The notes under the pieces were generated by a model that ran no database searches, had not been told where the DNA came from, and saw only the letters and a list, made by a program, of their open reading frames with translations. The translations under genes were made by a program, and so were the position numbers. From Alkalihalobacillus pseudalcaliphilus (GTDB lineage Bacteria; Bacillota; Bacilli; Bacillales; Bacillaceae_D), in NCBI RefSeq assembly GCF_028610675.1, contig NZ_JAQQWS010000001.1:248001-312000 (forward strand): a DNA stretch of 64,000 nt. The letters are read 5' to 3'. Of the stretch, positions 16,163-25,512 are shown piece after piece. Every line of letters starts with the position of its first letter. Positions within the stretch are counted from its first letter, which is position 1.

Positions 16163-16347
16163 CAGTAAAAATCTTCAACTCAGTAAAGCGTTTACTTAGT
16201 ATATAAATCAATGAATTTGTTTCAAATGTTGACAAAAGAGTGGGAGTGTGTAGGTGTTAGTAAGTAATCATTGAATCATTTTTATTCTTGAAATCTTCAG
16301 AATGAACTTTTAAAATGTGAGTAGTGGTTAAGAAGGAGATGAAAAAA

Positions 16348-17445
16348 TTGAGTGGAGAGAAATTGCAAATCATCCGTACAATGCACCCAAAAGAAAAGCC
16401 TGATGTTAATCAAGTAAAATTTGGGACTGTTTTTTCTGATCATATGTTTAAAATGAACTATACAGAGGACAAAGGTTGGCACGATCCTAAAATTATTCCC
16501 TATCAATCTGTCACATTAGATCCTGCAGCCATGATCTTTCATTACGGACAAACGGTATTTGAAGGTCTTAAAGCGTACCGAACTGATGATAATCAAGTGT
16601 TATTATTTAGACCTGAGCAAAATTTAAAACGGCTAAATCAATCGTGTTCGCGATTAAGTATGCCCTCTGTTGATGAAAATGAAGTATTACATTATTTGAA
16701 ACAATTGATTGCACTTGAAAGAGAATGGGTTCCACAAGGTGAAGGAAATTCTTTATATATTAGACCTTTTATGATTGCGACTGAAAATAATTTAAGTGTA
16801 AACCCTTCAAAATGTTATACATTTATGATTATTTTATCGCCTGTAGCTGCTTATTATCCCGAAGGAATTAATCCTGTTCGTATTTATGTAGAAGAGAAGT
16901 TTACAAGAGCGGTAAAAGGTGGGACAGGGACGGCAAAAACGGCAGGAAATTACTCTGCTGCTTATAATGCTCAAGATCAAGCAACGAAGCTTGGTTTCTC
17001 ACAGGTACTTTGGTTAGATGGCGTTGAGAAAAAATATGTCGAAGAAGTAGGAAGTATGAATGTATTCTTTAAGGTGAACGGTGAAGTCATTACACCAGAA
17101 CTAAATGGAAGTATTTTAGAAGGTGTAACACGTAAATCTATGATCGACTTACTTCGCACATGGGATATTCCTGTTACAGAGCGGAAAATCTCAATTGATG
17201 AGATCGTTCAAGCTTATAAAGCAGGTCAATTAGAGGAAGCTTTTGGAACTGGAACAGCTGCTGTTATTTCTCCAATTGGGGAAATGATCTGGCGTGAAGA
17301 AAAATTGACTATCAATGAAGGAAAGACCGGCGAACTATCAAAAAGATTATACGAAACACTAACAGGTATTCAGACTGGTCAAAAAGTTGATACATTTAAT
17401 TGGACAATTAAAGTCCAAAATTTAGAAGAAGAACCTACGGTTTAG
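16348..17445 (+). CDS. ilvE: Branched-chain amino-acid aminotransferase
   Basis: This PLP enzyme makes the last step of leucine, isoleucine and valine synthesis (2-oxo acid plus glutamate) and the first step of their breakdown. The 365-residue protein matches Bacillus YbgE/YwaA throughout (HYGQTVFEGLKAY; SLYIRPF). The PLP lysine is in GTAKTAGNY and the family motif EVGSMNVFFK follows. TTG 16348 is preferred because AAGAAGGAG is nine bases upstream; GTG 16324 would precede the site. The upstream 230 bases contain a near-symmetrical AGTAAAGCGTTTACT at 16183-16197 that only weakly resembles a CcpA site. It is a single-gene unit. Confidence 0.93.
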   Translation: MSGEKLQIIRTMHPKEKPDVNQVKFGTVFSDHMFKMNYTEDKGWHDPKIIPYQSVTLDPAAMIFHYGQTVFEGLKAYRTDDNQVLLFRPEQNLKRLNQSCSRLSMPSVDENEVLHYLKQLIALEREWVPQGEGNSLYIRPFMIATENNLSVNPSKCYTFMIILSPVAAYYPEGINPVRIYVEEKFTRAVKGGTGTAKTAGNYSAAYNAQDQATKLGFSQVLWLDGVEKKYVEEVGSMNVFFKVNGEVITPELNGSILEGVTRKSMIDLLRTWDIPVTERKISIDEIVQAYKAGQLEEAFGTGTAAVISPIGEMIWREEKLTINEGKTGELSKRLYETLTGIQTGQKVDTFNWTIKVQNLEEEPTV

Positions 17446-17546
17446 TAGGATCATATTAGTCTAGACTTTTAAACGCGGTAACTTATTATCAAATGACTTT
17501 TGGTGTTTACAGTTTTGACAACTGGTTGTATTTTTAATAGGATATG

Positions 17547-17588
17547 GCACTTTAACATGGTATGAATATTGTTAGAGTGCTTTTTTTG
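17547..17588 (+). terminator. Terminator downstream of ilvE
   Basis: GCACTTTAAC pairs with GTTAGAGTGC (one G-T) around a 14-base loop and is followed by seven T residues. Confidence 0.75.
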
Positions 17589-17617
17589 ATATCAAATAGA
17601 CTCTCTTATCCATTTGC

Positions 17618-17690
17618 GCTGTATTGTTGGCTCTTTTTCGAGCTTCATTGCTGCGTATTTTTATTTGCGCCGTGTTGGCTACCAGTCTTA
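17618..17690 (-). repeat. Single relative of the 51-bp repeat, opposite strand
   Basis: Read on the minus strand it contains AATACGCAGCAATGAAG, GAAAAAGAGCCAACA and GCGCAAAT, matching the unit of the 9908-10143 array with scattered changes. Confidence 0.7.
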
Positions 17691-17859
17691 CCGCTTATTG
17701 CTTCAAAACCTACTTTTATACTTGTTAGTGGCTGGTTGTACCGTGCACTGAATTTTTTTTGGTAAACTCTTACTAGCAACACTCCAAAAGTGTTGGGGCT
17801 ACTGCAATGTATGAGAGTCCTCTAAATCGTCATTGAATGAAAAGCCATCTGTTAAAAAA

Positions 17860-18036
17860 ATCTCACTTTCATATTGGTTGGTTACGAAGCCTATTCACTA
17901 CGCCACTAACAGACATGGAAGTGGTGGTTCCCTTTAGCTTGATTAGCTAAGTGCCACCCCACGGGACATGGAGCATTTTTCGGTAGCCACAAGTAGAACT
18001 CCGCATATGAGTATCAATCCCAACTTTCATACAAAG
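17860..18036. repeat. Composite repeat island with a partial ~180-bp element
   Basis: The block ATTCACTACGCCACTAACAG with ATGGAAGTGGTGG is followed by GATTAGCTAAGTGCCACCCC, TTTTCGGTAGCC, CTCCGCATATGAGTATC and the end AACTTTCATACAAAG. Only the right half of the ~180-bp element is present. No gene is seen between 17446 and 18150. Confidence 0.6.
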
Positions 18037-18150
18037 CTCCTAAGAGGTAAGGGACATTTAACATTGAATGAAAATCAATGCTACAAAAAAGTTTCCTCGC
18101 TTGTATATTCCTATTCTTGCGGGTATGATTGGGGATGAGGTGAATCAAGA

Positions 18151-18879
18151 ATGGAACGATTACAAAAAGTAATAGCACAAGCAGGAATTACATCAAGACG
18201 TAAAGCAGAAGAACTTATTATTGAAGGGAAAGTAACGGTTAACGGAAAGAAAGTGACTGAATTAGGAGTAAAAGTGACGCCTAACAAAGACAAAATAGAA
18301 GTGAACGGGATACCTATAGATAGAGAAGAACCTACCTATCATCTTTTATATAAGCCAACATCTGTGATATCAAGTGTTACTGACGATAAAGGACGAAAAG
18401 TTGTAACTGATTTCATTGAAACAGAAGCAAGACTATTTCCTGTTGGTCGACTTGATTATGATACATCAGGTTTAATACTTCTAACAAATGATGGTGAATT
18501 AGCCAATCAACTCATGCACCCTAAATTCCATATCGACAAGGTGTATGTCGCAAAGGTAAAGGGCATACCAAAAAGAGAAGAACTAAAGAGACTAGCAGAT
18601 GGGATCCGCCTAGAGGATGGTAAAACAGCCCCTGCAAAAGTGAAATTAATCTCAATGGACAAGAAAAAACAAACATCGATTATTCAATTAACGATTCATG
18701 AAGGTCGAAATCGACAAGTTCGTCGGATGTTTGAAGCTATTAATTATCCGATTATGAAGTTAAAAAGAGAGCAATACAGTTTTCTAACCTTACAAGGGTT
18801 AAACCCAGGTGAATCAAGACCATTAAAGCCAATCGAAGTTAAGAAACTAAAAGAAGTAGCTGTCACGAAACCGTCATAA
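18151..18879 (+). CDS. rluB: 23S rRNA pseudouridine synthase RluB
   Basis: This enzyme converts a specific uridine of 23S rRNA to pseudouridine. The 242-residue protein has an N-terminal S4 RNA-binding domain (about 1-60: RLQKVIAQAGITSRRKAEELI) and an RsuA-family catalytic domain with the aspartate in GRLDYDTSGLILLTNDG near residue 110. ATG 18151 has GAGGTGA upstream. Its place just upstream of resA matches the Bacillus order, although spmAB and dacB, usually upstream of rluB, are absent here. Confidence 0.93.
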   Translation: MERLQKVIAQAGITSRRKAEELIIEGKVTVNGKKVTELGVKVTPNKDKIEVNGIPIDREEPTYHLLYKPTSVISSVTDDKGRKVVTDFIETEARLFPVGRLDYDTSGLILLTNDGELANQLMHPKFHIDKVYVAKVKGIPKREELKRLADGIRLEDGKTAPAKVKLISMDKKKQTSIIQLTIHEGRNRQVRRMFEAINYPIMKLKREQYSFLTLQGLNPGESRPLKPIEVKKLKEVAVTKPS

Positions 18880-19017
18880 AGCAAAGTGATAGGAGCTTTC
18901 ATTTAAGGTTATAATGAGACTGGGATATTTTTAGACTTAAGTTTGTACAATTGAAGGACAAAAGGTTAACTTTTTTGTGCATGTAGTTCATTGATACTGG
19001 AAGGGAGGATGACAAAC

Positions 19018-19545
19018 ATGAAAAGAAAACGTTTAATCATGCGTTCTACCATTTTATTAGTAATGGCTGTAGCGATTGGTTATACATTCTATTATAATTT
19101 CTTTGCAGATAAAAGTGTTGCACGTGCTGGTCATGATGCTGCTAATTTTGCCCTTGAGGATTTAACAGGTGAAGTCATTGAACTGCGTGAGTTAGAAGGA
19201 AAGGGTGTCTTTTTAAATTTTTGGGGCACTTATTGTCCGCCATGTGTAAGAGAAATGCCGATTATGGAAGAGTTATATCATGAATATCAAGACCAAGGTA
19301 TTGAGATTGTAGCCATCAATGCGAGTGAACCACCTTTAACCGTAGAGCGCTTCGTCTCAAGATTAGACCTTACGTTCCCTGTTGTCATTGACGAAGGTAG
19401 GCATGTAATTGACGCATATGGTGTTCGACCGTTACCTACGACCGTATTGGTTGATGAGCATGGCAAGATCGTTCGTGTGTTTACAGGTCTACTAACAGAA
19501 GAGATAATTCGAGAATTTATGGAAGAAATAATACCACAAGCATGA
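19018..19545 (+). CDS. resA: Thiol-disulfide oxidoreductase ResA
   Basis: ResA is a membrane-anchored extracytoplasmic thioredoxin that keeps apocytochrome c cysteines reduced for haem attachment. The 175-residue protein has one N-terminal membrane segment (about 10-28) and the redox motif CPPC near residue 75 (NFWGTYCPPC). The Bacillus subtilis protein has CEPC, as I recall, so the dipeptide differs. The cis-proline is in RPLPTTVLV. ATG 19018 is chosen because GGGAGG lies nine bases upstream; the frame also opens at 18991 and 19009. It begins the resABC run, with 13 bases to resB. Confidence 0.93.
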   Translation: MKRKRLIMRSTILLVMAVAIGYTFYYNFFADKSVARAGHDAANFALEDLTGEVIELRELEGKGVFLNFWGTYCPPCVREMPIMEELYHEYQDQGIEIVAINASEPPLTVERFVSRLDLTFPVVIDEGRHVIDAYGVRPLPTTVLVDEHGKIVRVFTGLLTEEIIREFMEEIIPQA

Positions 19546-19558
19546 TTGAGGTGTAACG

Positions 19559-21247
19559 ATGGATAAAATCAAATGTGAATGTGGACATTTGAACCCGCAT
19601 GGTACGATTATTTGTGAGTCATGTGGTAAGCCATTAGGAAATGAAAACGATGACCAAAAACAACTATTAAATATGCGTTATGAAGGTGTGGCAAGACGTT
19701 CACAGACGTACACATCAAATATCATCGATAAAATTTGGATGTTCTTCTCGTCTGTCAAGGTTGGAATTTGGATTATTGTTATTTTACTGGTGGCTTCTAT
19801 ATTTGGGACCATTTTTCCACAAGAGTTTTATATTGGTGGGGAAGACCCATCTGTGTTTTACCAAAATGAGTACGGTACACTTGGACAAATTTATTATGAA
19901 TTAGGTTTTCATAATTTATATGACTCTTGGTGGTATATGTTACTAATTGCTGCTTTAGGTGTATCTTTAATCATTGCAAGCTTAGATAGAGGAGTTCCAT
20001 TATATCGTGCTTTAAAGAAACAAAGAATTACTCGTCACAAGAATTTCATGAAAAGACAACGTGTATTTGGTTCATCTCAAGTTCCTGATTATGATGAAAA
20101 GATGAATACAATAAAACAGCGATTATCGCAAAAGAACTATCGCGTTCGAGAGGAAAAAGGCAATATTGTTGCTGAAAAAGGTCGCTTTTCTCGTTGGGGA
20201 CCTTATGTTAATCACGTAGGTATTATCATTTTCTTAATTGGCTGTATGTTACGTTATTTTCCGGGCTTTTATGTGGATGAACATGTCTGGATTCGCGAAG
20301 ATGAATTTTCAGTCGTGCCTGGAACGAATCAAGAGTTATACATAGGTAATGAAGGATTCCACCTTGAGTTATATGATCCAGAAGATGAAGTATTTGGTGA
20401 ATCGATGCAAAGGGTCGATGGCCTCGTTGTGAAGACATACCAAACAGATGCCGTATTGTATGAAGCAGACCCGGATTCGCCTATTGGGGTAGTTGGGGAA
20501 TTAACAGAGGTAGCACGAAAAGAAATTAAAGTGAATGACCCGCTTGAGTATAACGGTTATAGCTTTTATCAATTAGATTATAAATTAAACGAGCTTCAAA
20601 CAATGAGTTTTTCTATTGAAAATAAAGAAACGGGAGATCGTTTTGGTCAAATTGATGTTGATTTAAATAACCCTGCTAAGCACTATGATTTAGGTGAAGG
20701 GTATGAAGTGTCTATTATCGAGTATTTTCCTAATTACTATTTAAACAGTAATAATGAACCAGCTACTCGTTCAAGCATTCCAGATAACCCTGCATTTATC
20801 TTTGAAACAAAGACACCTGAAACTCCAGATGGAGAAAGAAGTTTTATTGGAATTATGGCTAACTATGATTTACCTTCTCGCGGTCAATCGATTGAAGAGG
20901 TGGACCATGAGTTTAAATTATCGTTTGTTGATGTTGAGATGAGTAATGTGTCTGGTTTAGGAGTTCGTAAAGATTTGACGATACCGATCCTCATTGTTGG
21001 TGGAGCTATCTTTATGATTGGATTAATTCAAGGCTCTTATTGGGCCCATCGTCGAATTTGGTTCCAACGTATTGACGGAGAGATTTGGATTGCAGGTCAT
21101 ACGAATAAAAACTGGTTAACCCTGCGTAATGATATTACTGAAATTATTGCAGATACTGGTTTAAATGAGCCGATAGACCAAGCAGAAGAAAAAGAAAAAT
21201 TAGAAGAAGAAAAAAAAGAAAATCAAAATAAGAAGCAGGAGGGTTAA
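19559..21247 (+). CDS. resB: Cytochrome c biogenesis protein ResB
   Basis: ResB works with ResC in System II haem export and ligation to apocytochrome c at the outer face of the membrane. The 562-residue protein begins with a small zinc-ribbon-like motif (CECGH ... CESC, residues 6-23), then hydrophobic segments near 60-85, 125-145 and 215-235, a large extracytoplasmic domain and a last segment near 480-500. The C-terminal ~50 residues are charged and coiled (EEKEKLEEEKKENQ). ATG 19559 has GAGGTG upstream. It is two bases from resC, so translation is coupled. Confidence 0.93.
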   Translation: MDKIKCECGHLNPHGTIICESCGKPLGNENDDQKQLLNMRYEGVARRSQTYTSNIIDKIWMFFSSVKVGIWIIVILLVASIFGTIFPQEFYIGGEDPSVFYQNEYGTLGQIYYELGFHNLYDSWWYMLLIAALGVSLIIASLDRGVPLYRALKKQRITRHKNFMKRQRVFGSSQVPDYDEKMNTIKQRLSQKNYRVREEKGNIVAEKGRFSRWGPYVNHVGIIIFLIGCMLRYFPGFYVDEHVWIREDEFSVVPGTNQELYIGNEGFHLELYDPEDEVFGESMQRVDGLVVKTYQTDAVLYEADPDSPIGVVGELTEVARKEIKVNDPLEYNGYSFYQLDYKLNELQTMSFSIENKETGDRFGQIDVDLNNPAKHYDLGEGYEVSIIEYFPNYYLNSNNEPATRSSIPDNPAFIFETKTPETPDGERSFIGIMANYDLPSRGQSIEEVDHEFKLSFVDVEMSNVSGLGVRKDLTIPILIVGGAIFMIGLIQGSYWAHRRIWFQRIDGEIWIAGHTNKNWLTLRNDITEIIADTGLNEPIDQAEEKEKLEEEKKENQNKKQEG

Positions 21248-21249
21248 AA

Positions 21250-22440
21250 ATGGCAGCTCTTAGTTCGAATTTATTACTCGTTGCCTTTTTCCTCTATCTT
21301 GCTGCGACAATTGTCTTTGCGGTATCTTTACCAGGTAAGAATTTTCGCAACAAGCAAGGAGAAATTAAGAAAAACAGTTGGGGTTTATATGGATATATTG
21401 CCGCAATCTTAGGAGTTGTATTTTCACTAGGTTACTTTGTAGCGAGATGGATTGCAGGCGGACATGCTCCTGTATCCAATATGTTTGAGTATATGACATT
21501 TTTAGGTATTGCGATTGCGATTGCTTTTGTGATTATATACCCTATCTATAAATCAAATGTTTTAGGATTATTCACAATGCCCGTTGTTATGTTAATCATT
21601 GCTTATGCATCTGTTTTTCCGAGCGAAATCTCACCACTTGTTCCTGCATTGCAGAGTAACTGGTTAAAAATCCATGTCATTACGACAGCATTAGGTCAGG
21701 GGATTTTGGCAATTGGATTTGCAGCTGGATTAATTTATTTAATTCGAACGCTTGATTTCACAAAACGAAACAAAAAAACGATTTCATTAGAAATTGTCAT
21801 GTATGGCCTTGTGAGCACAGTTGGATTTATTCTAATCACTAATATTTTTGGTTGGTTAGGATATGAAGCGGAGTTTAATTATATCAATGAGAATGGTGCG
21901 GAAGCTCAAATTGTTTATGAGCTACCAGCAGTAATTGGTCCACATGAAGGAACGCTTTTAACAGAGGATAAAATGTCACCAATCGTAAATGCACCAGCGA
22001 TAATTCGCTCAGATGATTTAAATACAGTTTTATGGTCATTTTTCTCGGGTGCGATTTTATATGTCTTAATTCGTTTAATTGCACGTAAACGAGTCGGAGC
22101 CATTTTCCAACCGATGGTCAGAAGCATTAGTCCTCAAGCAATTGATGAAATTAGCTATCGTGCCATTGCGATTGGATTCCCAATCTTTACACTTGGGGGA
22201 CTCATTTTTGCAATGATTTGGGCTCAAATTGCCTGGTCAAGATTCTGGGGCTGGGATCCAAAAGAAGTATGGGCATTAATTACATTCTTGTTTTATGCAG
22301 CGTATCTTCACTTACGCCTTTCAAAAGGCTGGCACGGTGAGAAATCAGCATGGCTTGGTGTAATCGGATTTGCGATTATCATGTTCAACCTTGTCTTTGT
22401 TAACCTAGTAATCGCCGGACTACACTCCTACGCAGGTTAA
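21250..22440 (+). CDS. resC: Cytochrome c biogenesis protein ResC (CcsA family)
   Basis: This is the haem-handling subunit of the System II cytochrome c synthase, an integral membrane protein of 396 residues with about eight segments. The tryptophan-rich haem-binding signature WGWDPKEVWALI is near residue 335 and conserved histidines are in GGHAP, IHVITT and LHLRLSKGWHG. AGGAGGG lies before ATG 21250. A hairpin terminator and repeat remnant separate it from resD, so resDE may also have their own transcript. Confidence 0.94.
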   Translation: MAALSSNLLLVAFFLYLAATIVFAVSLPGKNFRNKQGEIKKNSWGLYGYIAAILGVVFSLGYFVARWIAGGHAPVSNMFEYMTFLGIAIAIAFVIIYPIYKSNVLGLFTMPVVMLIIAYASVFPSEISPLVPALQSNWLKIHVITTALGQGILAIGFAAGLIYLIRTLDFTKRNKKTISLEIVMYGLVSTVGFILITNIFGWLGYEAEFNYINENGAEAQIVYELPAVIGPHEGTLLTEDKMSPIVNAPAIIRSDDLNTVLWSFFSGAILYVLIRLIARKRVGAIFQPMVRSISPQAIDEISYRAIAIGFPIFTLGGLIFAMIWAQIAWSRFWGWDPKEVWALITFLFYAAYLHLRLSKGWHGEKSAWLGVIGFAIIMFNLVFVNLVIAGLHSYAG

Positions 22441-22481
22441 GATTCAAAAAATAGAACAAGTACGATAAACGTAAACGAATC

Positions 22482-22534
22482 TGGTAGCGGCAAATTAACG
22501 CTCCGCACATGAGCATTAAGCAACTTCATACAAA
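22482..22534. repeat. Right-end remnant of the ~180-bp dispersed element
   Basis: It shows GGTAGCGGCAAATTAACGCTC, CGCACATGAGCAT and CAACTTCATACAAAA, the conserved right end seen at 10285-10377 and 13695-13882. Confidence 0.6.
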
Positions 22535-22595
22535 ATAAATATAGAACGTTCACACGCAGATGAACGAATTACTGAGAAATGACTAGTACGACGAT

Positions 22596-22635
22596 AAACA
22601 GATCCTTCATCTGCAGGGTCTGTTTATTTTAATTT
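22596..22635 (+). terminator. Terminator between resC and resD
   Basis: AAACAGATCC pairs with GGGTCTGTTT around a ten-base loop, followed by ATTTTAATTT. It would limit read-through from resABC into resDE. Confidence 0.7.
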
Positions 22636-22673
22636 ATAGGATGATCAAGGTAAATGAACTGGAGGCGTGTACA

Positions 22674-23390
22674 ATGGAAAAAGAAGCAAAAATTCTTGTA
22701 GTTGATGATGAGGACCGCATTCGTAGACTGTTAAAAATGTATCTAGAAAGAGAAAATTACTCAATTGATGAAGCTGAAAATGGTGAAATAGCATTAGAAA
22801 AAGCAATCGAACAAGATTATGATGTTATCCTCCTTGATTTAATGATGCCAGGAATGGATGGAATAGAAGTATGTACAGAGCTAAGAAAATCAAAGGCTAC
22901 TCCTGTTATGATGTTAACGGCAAAAGGCGAGGAAGCAAATCGAGTTCAAGGTTTTGAAGTTGGTGCAGATGACTATATTGTTAAGCCATTTAGTCCTAGA
23001 GAAGTGGTTCTAAGAGTCAAAGCATTATTAAGACGTTCTTCTTCGACCAAGTTTTTGCAAACAGAAACACAGGCAAAGGACATGTTAGTGTTTCAAAATT
23101 TAGTCATTGATAACGATGCACATCGAGTAACCGTCTCAGGCCAGGAAATCAACTTAACACCAAAAGAATATGAGTTATTATATTATTTAGCACAAGCACC
23201 AGATAAAGTATTCTCAAGAGAACAACTTCTCAAGGATGTATGGAATTATGATTTCTTCGGAGATTTACGAACTGTCGATACACATATCAAAAGATTAAGA
23301 GAAAAATTAAATCGTATATCTGAAGAAACGGCCTCGATGATTTCAACGGTTTGGGGTGTCGGTTACAAGTTTGAAGGTCAGAAGGAATAA
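22674..23390 (+). CDS. resD: Response regulator ResD
   Basis: This OmpR-type transcription factor activates aerobic and anaerobic respiration genes, including resABC, in Bacillus. Its 238 residues comprise a receiver domain (about 5-120) with the acidic pocket DDED, phospho-acceptor Asp in LLDLMMPG and the lysine in VKPF, and a winged-helix DNA-binding domain (about 135-235) with VFSREQLLKDVW and RTVDTHIKRLREKL. ATG 22674 is chosen because GGAGG is eight bases upstream; the earlier start at 22641 has none. The stop codon overlaps the resE start. Confidence 0.94.
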   Translation: MEKEAKILVVDDEDRIRRLLKMYLERENYSIDEAENGEIALEKAIEQDYDVILLDLMMPGMDGIEVCTELRKSKATPVMMLTAKGEEANRVQGFEVGADDYIVKPFSPREVVLRVKALLRRSSSTKFLQTETQAKDMLVFQNLVIDNDAHRVTVSGQEINLTPKEYELLYYLAQAPDKVFSREQLLKDVWNYDFFGDLRTVDTHIKRLREKLNRISEETASMISTVWGVGYKFEGQKE

Positions 23391-25156
23391 TGTTGTGGCG
23401 TAGTGTAGTAGGAAAGTTATGGTTTACGTTTATCCTTTTAGTAGCCGTTGTCCTAACCATTTTAATGGTGATGTTACTGCGTTCATTTGAGAAATTTCAT
23501 ATTCAAGAGGCAGAAGGACAATTACTCCATCATGCTACGATGATTTCACATATATATGAGGGTTATGAACATGAAGAAGAAGCTTTAACAAGAATCGAGC
23601 AATATACTGAACTTTTAGAAATAAATGTGTTAGTGATTAATCAAGGCGAGAAAAAAATGGACAATGTCGAGCCTACTATTAGACAGTTACCTATTGAAGT
23701 ATTTTATGAAAATGATAAACTTTCTTCTGTATTTACTGATCAACAAGAAATTATGGCAGAGGGAGAATTTCATACAAATGAGGGTGGGTGGCCTTCTAAT
23801 AAAGAGCTAATGGTTGTTGGTGTACCATTAATGCCTGGAGAACTTGATAATAGTGCCATATTTCTATATCAATCACTTGAAGTGATTGAAGAAACCTCGA
23901 GAGAAACTAAAGGTATTGTTTATTTATCAGCGGGGATTGCCATCGTACTCACGACCATATTTGCCTTTTTTTTATCAACGCGAATTACAGCACCTCTCCG
24001 GAAAATGCGTGAAGTTGCTTTAGAAGTCGCAAGTGGTCATTTTCGTTCTAAAATCCCTATAGTCTCTCATGATGAGATTGGTATGTTAGGGATGGCGATT
24101 AACCGAATGGCTCGAGATTTGAATGTATCGATTACGGAATTGAGTCGTGAAAAGGAGCAATTAGCTCGGATTTTAACAAGTATGGCTGATGGAGTTATTA
24201 CCTTTAACCGGCAAGGTGAAATTGTCATTACGAATCCACCTGCTGAACAATTTCTTGAATCGTGGTTATTTGAAGACGGAGTTAATAATCAGAATAGACT
24301 ACCAGAAGAGTTAAATAATCTATTTAATAAAGTCGTTCGTGGTGAGCGAGAACAGCAGCTAGAATTAGCCATTCAGGGGCGATATTTTGCCCTTGTTATG
24401 ACGCCTTTATATGACCACGAACAAATCAGAGGAGCCGTTGCAGTAATTCGGGATATGACGGAAGAACGTCAACATGATAAGCTTCGTAAAGATTTCATTG
24501 CGAATGTATCACACGAATTAAGAACGCCGATTTCAATGCTGCAAGGGTATAGTGAAGCGATTATTGATGATATAGCGGAAAGCCATGAAGAGAAAAAAGA
24601 GCTTGCTCGGATCATTTATGATGAATCATTAAGAATGGGCCGATTGGTTAATGAGTTATTGGATATTGCGCGTATGGAAGCGGGTTATACTGAATTAGTA
24701 AAAGAAAAGATTCCTTTAATACCTTATATGGAGAAAATTGTTCGTAAGTTTAAAGGTTTAGCTAAAGACCATCACATTGCTCTGAAGCTAGATGTTAAGG
24801 AAAAGTTACCAGATGCTTATTTTGATCAAGATCGAATTGAACAAGTATTAACCAATTTAATTCATAATGCGATTCGACATACACAGGAATTCGGACAAGT
24901 CATTGTCAAAGTAAGTGTTGAACAAGAAGAATTCATATTTGATGTAATTGATAACGGCTCTGGTATTAGTGAACAAGATTTACCTTATGTGTTTGAACGT
25001 TTTTACAAAGCAGATAAAGCGAGAACACGAGCCAAAGGTGGAACAGGTCTTGGATTGGCCATTGCCAAAAATATCATTGATTCGCATAAAGGGAAGATTA
25101 CGGTGCATAGCAAAGTAAATGAAGGTACTACTTTCTCTTTTAAACTTCCGTTGTAG
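23390..25156 (+). CDS. resE: Sensor histidine kinase ResE
   Basis: This membrane kinase phosphorylates ResD in response to respiratory state. The 588-residue protein has two membrane segments (about 10-32 and 175-195) enclosing a ~140-residue extracytoplasmic domain, then HAMP, a PAS-like domain (about 255-355), the phospho-acceptor histidine in SHELRTP near residue 373, and an ATPase domain with NLIHNAIRHT, DNGSGI and GGTGLGLAIAKN. ATG 23390 overlaps the resD stop (TAATG), a sign of translational coupling. Confidence 0.94.
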   Translation: MLWRSVVGKLWFTFILLVAVVLTILMVMLLRSFEKFHIQEAEGQLLHHATMISHIYEGYEHEEEALTRIEQYTELLEINVLVINQGEKKMDNVEPTIRQLPIEVFYENDKLSSVFTDQQEIMAEGEFHTNEGGWPSNKELMVVGVPLMPGELDNSAIFLYQSLEVIEETSRETKGIVYLSAGIAIVLTTIFAFFLSTRITAPLRKMREVALEVASGHFRSKIPIVSHDEIGMLGMAINRMARDLNVSITELSREKEQLARILTSMADGVITFNRQGEIVITNPPAEQFLESWLFEDGVNNQNRLPEELNNLFNKVVRGEREQQLELAIQGRYFALVMTPLYDHEQIRGAVAVIRDMTEERQHDKLRKDFIANVSHELRTPISMLQGYSEAIIDDIAESHEEKKELARIIYDESLRMGRLVNELLDIARMEAGYTELVKEKIPLIPYMEKIVRKFKGLAKDHHIALKLDVKEKLPDAYFDQDRIEQVLTNLIHNAIRHTQEFGQVIVKVSVEQEEFIFDVIDNGSGISEQDLPYVFERFYKADKARTRAKGGTGLGLAIAKNIIDSHKGKITVHSKVNEGTTFSFKLPL

Positions 25157-25231
25157 GAAAAAGGCTCATGAAAATTGAGATACTATCGTCTTTATGTTTC
25201 ATGTATAATCAAAAGAAAGATCATATAGAAA

Positions 25232-25375
25232 ATCATTAGGTCTATTTAAAAAGGAAGCTGGTTAGATTCCAGCACGGTCCCGCCACTGTGTTTGCTTTAT
25301 ATCAAAGCATAAGTCAGATTACTTGCCTACTGATATTGTTTGAACCTTCGAGGTTAAAGGGGATCATTAGAATGA
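25232..25375 (+). promoter_or_regulatory. Cobalamin (B12) riboswitch
   Basis: The region carries the conserved aptamer pieces in order: TTAGGTCTATTTAAAAAGGAAG, AGCTGGTTAGATTCCAGC, the B12 box CGCCACTGTG at 25281-25290 and AAGTCAGATTACTTGCCTAC. It lies upstream of the B12 importer genes and is followed by a terminator, so adenosylcobalamin should switch the operon off. TATAAT at 25204-25209 may be its -10 element. Confidence 0.93.
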
Positions 25376-25412
25376 AGCTCTGTCATTTGAAGCAGGGCTT
25401 CACTATGGGTGG

Positions 25413-25442
25413 AAAGCATTCCTTTTTCGGAATGCTTTTTTG
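25413..25442 (+). terminator. Expression-platform terminator of the cobalamin riboswitch
   Basis: AAAGCATTCC pairs with GGAATGCTTT and is followed by T residues. A second hairpin (GAAGC ... GCTTC, 25374-25401) just before it may be the alternative fold. Confidence 0.8.
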
Positions 25443-25512
25443 TTAAGCCAGGAACATAGTGTCTTAATTGACTCATTTTAATACCAATCATTTATTGGAG
25501 GAGCGGGTTTAT

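Noticed and set aside
16183..16197. CcpA site upstream of ilvE
   Set aside because: AGTAAAGCGTTTACT is symmetrical but misses three consensus positions, and no promoter is placed nearby.
17515..17588. Promoter (TTGACA-17-TAGGAT) followed by a short RNA
   Set aside because: The expected start point lies inside the hairpin that ends in a T-run, leaving about 40 bases; reading it as the ilvE terminator is simpler.
17562..17765. 67-residue hydrophobic frame
   Set aside because: It starts within the ilvE terminator and runs through the reverse copy of the 51-bp repeat.
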